Assembly: GCA_903813345.2 (NCBI GenBank)
Contig: CAIIXF020000007.1
Span: 5,463,730 to 5,527,729 of the forward strand
DNA from: Owenia fusiformis
Lineage: Eukaryota; Annelida; Polychaeta; Sabellida; Oweniidae
Direction: 5' to 3'
Length of the DNA stretch: 64,000 nt
The notes beneath the pieces are model-generated. The model saw nothing but the letters and a program-made list of their open reading frames with translations, was not told where the DNA came from and made no database searches. A program made the position numbers and the translations under genes. Shown one piece after another: positions 60,931 through 64,000 of the stretch (position 1 is its first letter; each line of letters opens with the position of its first letter).

Positions 60931-62519
60931 TTGGTAAGAGAGGAAAATCCTCAAACGATATAAACGGTATCAGAACAAAAAGAATATCTTGAGTTTAACA
61001 AATCATAAGTAAACAGCAAATCTCAACATTCCAACGAATGCTTCAACGTGCAAGAAAAAAGGAAGGAGGTTTGAACCAAAGAAGTATGGATGGACGCGAC
61101 TAATTCATATGGTGTATTCATTGATGTCAATATATTGGATTCCTTACAATTGATATGGAATGTTCATGCATTGTCTTTTTAGGATGTCGCCCATGTGAAT
61201 CATTGCGTATGCTACATCATTTACAATAATACCAATATATCGTATGTAAAAGCCTTGGGCTTTAGCCCATGTGTCAATTTGATATTTTCCGAGGCCAATG
61301 TCATTTTGTCCAAAAGAGGATAAAATTAATATTCCTTCCCGATATTAAATAACCTAGACTTATTCATTGGATCAATGGGATTTCGGCTAATACGGGATTT
61401 GATGCGGAATTTGAACGGGATTTGCTTTATTTACATTTGGTGACAGTAGTTTCACTAAATTGGGAAATGAACAGCTAATAAAAGCTGTTAGTCATTATAT
61501 TTTTCATAGTTAGGATATTCGATCTAACGTTTCATGTAAATCTTGAATTGTATAGCAATTGTACATTTTAAATTACCATCATCGTGTAACGTTGGTTGGA
61601 TGTTAAAAATGGAACATTTTCTGTATTTTTAAAATAGAAAACATTCGAGGTGTCTTGGTTGGTTAAACATTCATCATTTTTGTGTTTTTTTTGTGTCTTC
61701 GGCTTCAATGTGAACTTAAACTTCTCTAAACCAACCTTTGTACATTAATTTCTCCCAATTTCATAATTATTAATTTCGAAATAGTTAAAGTCTGGATAAC
61801 GCTATACCATACATGCACTAGTGTAATTTAATGCCTATCTAAAGACACCTAAAAGTATATTCATATTCAGATAAATTCACATTTTTTCGAATTCTTCAAA
61901 GTGATTTAAACTTTACGCGGGGCCTTTAAAGGCATTATGCTATGTATGTGTAAGTACTAAGAGTGATTGGTGACTTCGGTTACATACGTTATACATCTTT
62001 TAATCCTTTGCACAAATTACTTAATGACTCGTGATTAGATGTGCCAAGATTTCCCATGAAACATTACCGTCTAAGTCACAAATGGTTAAATATAATCGTT
62101 TTGAGGCTAGTATCCTATCGCCAATTTACATCTGGTTATGTTGTCCCGACCACGATCTAACCAAATGAAGATAAATAAAACTACCTTATTGTGATTTGAT
62201 AGTTTGAGTGATATCTATGAATAGTTTATCATATATTTTTGTGTTCTTAACTTTTGTCGTAGGCAGCGAAACACCTCAATATTTTATAAACACTGGGCAC
62301 AAAGTGGATTGAATCCCAGAATGCAATCTCATCTCGATGTAATTTCGTTTCGTTCGGTACACATAGCAAGCCCCGGTTATTAAAAGCCCTCTTGAAGGAT
62401 GACGTTATTACGAAATCCAATATTAAACAGTCGCCATTTTTAACGCCAGAATTTGAATCGCGTGCGTTGGTCTTATTACATAACAAAACACTTTAAAACA
62501 CACGAAGTTATCAAGATAG
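60931..62519. other. Spacer, nothing recognised
   Basis: AT-rich, no ORF of note and no element ends identified. Confidence 0.5.
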
Positions 62520-62640
62520 TAGCTATATACCATCTCCTGGAGACCTCCCCATACCCTATTATCACTTGGGTTTGCATCAGGACTATTAGATGCGTTGTCA
62601 TCAGGTGGTATCAGTTCAGGTACATTATGCAAATTATGCT
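62520..62640 (-). pseudogene. Tc1/mariner-like transposase fragment
   Basis: The minus strand reads NVPELIPPDDNASNSPDANP and then NRVWGGLQEMVYS, matching the NSPDLNP region of DDE transposases. It is about 70% alike by eye to the relic at 7222-7391. The sequence loses similarity after VYS. The matching outer end may be CACACCCTG at 63796-63804, separated by inserted hairpin repeats. Confidence 0.7.
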
Positions 62641-62695
62641 TATTTTTTCACGGCACACAACATGTTTAAGTGAAACGCTGGTGAAATTCTTTATT

Positions 62696-63667
62696 TAAGG
62701 AATAAATAATGATAGGCCATTCAATATGGTGAAATTCAGCACGAGTTGGACAGAATGTTGTACAAAGCACGAACCGAAGGTGAGTGCATTTGTACTAACA
62801 TTCTGTCCAACGAGTGCTGAATTTCACCATATTGAATGGCCTATCATTATTTATTCCGATTCAAACATAAAAATTAGTAAAAGCCGTGTCTGTGGAACGG
62901 GCATGAAGGAAGAATACGCATGCTGTCAAGATTCTGAAGTCGGCCGGAAAAATTTTAGAATTTCTTTGGGCTGTTCTATTTTACTCCCCGTTTAAGATTA
63001 TTCACTTGAAGTCAGCCATAGTTAAATAGTTACAGTAGTTACGGAGGGAGTAAAAAAGAACAGCTATCCCCGGACAGAGCCCCAGATGTGCAGCTGAGAT
63101 GTGACGTCACTCAAAACAATGCAAATTGCAGATTGAATAGAGCATGGTCGTGCATCTATGGAGAATTAGAGAACGTTCTATATTGGCTATGCTGCATTCT
63201 GATTGGTTGAGAAATTCGAATAGAGCACGGTCATGTTTGAATTAAGGAATAAATAATGATAGGCCATTCAATATGGTGAAATTCAGCACGAGTTGGACAG
63301 AATGTTGTACAAAGCACGAACCGAAGGTGAGTGCATTTGTACTAACATTCTGTCCAACGAGTGCTGAATTTCACCATATTGAATGGCCTATCATTATTTA
63401 TTCCGATTCAAACATAAAAATTAGTAAAAGTCGTGTCTGTGGAACGGGCATGAAGGAAGAATACGCATGCTGTCAAGATTCTGAAGTCGGAGTCCCGGAC
63501 AGAGCCCCAGATGTGCAGCTGAGATGTGACGTCACTCAAAACAATGCAAATTGCAGATTGAATAGAGCATGGTCGTGCATCTATGGAGAATTAGAGAACG
63601 TTCTATATTGGCTATGCTGCATCCTGATTGGTTGAGAAATTCGAATAGAGCACGGTCATGTTTGAAT
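62696..63667 (+). repeat. Tandem duplication, each copy starting with a 159-bp hairpin
   Basis: Copy 1 is 62696-63242 and copy 2 is 63243-63667. Each begins with a near-perfect palindrome (62699-62857 and 63246-63404): arms of about 72 bp from GGAATAAATAATGATAGGCC to its complement, around a loop near GAACCGAAGG. Each continues through an open frame (89 and 120 codons) and a TGTGACGTCACTC block. Copy 1 has an extra segment of about 127 bp at 62944-63069 with its own inverted ends (GGCTGTTCTATTTTACTCCC and GGGAGTAAAAAAGAACAGC). Apart from that, the copies are almost identical. Confidence 0.9.
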
Positions 63668-63811
63668 CAAAAATAAGTGTTCAATTCATAATGTATGGCT
63701 AGATTACAATTTCAAGTTTCATTTGGTATGCAAATATGAATTTGAATGAAGATTAAAAAAGTTACAACATTTTGTTTAAAAAATGGCGTTTTTGGCACAC
63801 CCTGTAATATA

Positions 63812-64000
63812 CAGGGTGTCCCGAAAGTATGGGCCCCCCCCCTAGGCAGACATATACCAGTGTCGCCATAGCATGTGTCATATATCATTTTAAAGCTTAT
63901 CCAAAGTTACATTGATTTGCCAAGTATCATGGTTTAACTCCCAAATGGGAAAAAGTTACAGGCATTTCAAAATTTAGTGTTTGGTCAAAATTAAGTTCAA
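63812..64000 (+). mobile_element. Left end of a CAGGGTGTCCCGAAAG element, cut by the window
   Basis: TACAGGGTGTCCCGAAAGTA is a mariner-style end. It starts 8 bp after another end (CACACCCTG, to 63804), so two elements lie back to back. The rest lies outside the window. Confidence 0.6.

Noticed and set aside
1-64000. tRNA and rRNA genes
   Set aside because: None recognised by eye; a tRNAscan-SE and Infernal run would be needed to exclude them.

Overview
The window looks like nuclear DNA of an invertebrate animal, most likely a marine lophotrochozoan such as a mollusc, annelid or brachiopod. It is AT-rich, with spliced genes (GT/AG introns), very large introns and dense small transposons. One gene joins a temptin domain to a copper monooxygenase, a pairing I associate with lophotrochozoans. 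A repeat ending in clustered GGACG motifs is of a kind common in mollusc-like genomes. The species is not identified.

Layout. 1-1737 is a 32-bp satellite. 6472-12355 (+) is a nine-exon gene for a secreted or GPI-anchored temptin/copper type II ascorbate-dependent monooxygenase (DBH/MOXD1-like). 18048-24263 (+) and 29639-40024 (+) are two tandem paralogues that I cannot assign to a named family. Each has one sushi-like four-cysteine ectodomain, one membrane helix, a Gln/Met/Pro-rich repeat tail and two short conserved C-terminal motifs, on matching exons. 46403-47503 (-) is an intronless aminergic GPCR, closest by motif to 5-HT4. A weak candidate first exon lies at 58039-58323 behind two CRE-like sites.

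The rest is mostly mobile DNA. Many elements are foldback or TIR elements ending in CAGGGTG and flanked by TA (Tc1/mariner style). There is also a pogo/Tigger-like element with a second element nested in it, a 0.9-kb TIR family in two copies, and a 1.5-kb element with 457-bp terminal direct repeats in two copies in opposite orientation. Several long, nearly perfect hairpins and 64-120 bp tandem repeats are present. Introns of the sushi-like pair hold many of these insertions, which explains why the second copy spans over 10 kb for about 424 codons.

The monooxygenase, the membrane pair and the GPCR show no operon-like link. The nearest thing to an undescribed system is the tandem membrane-protein pair, whose tyrosine-bearing cytoplasmic repeats are expanded in one copy and decayed in the other. 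Exon joins were made by eye from frame, splice sites and paralogue or family similarity. The 5' ends of the membrane pair are not resolved.
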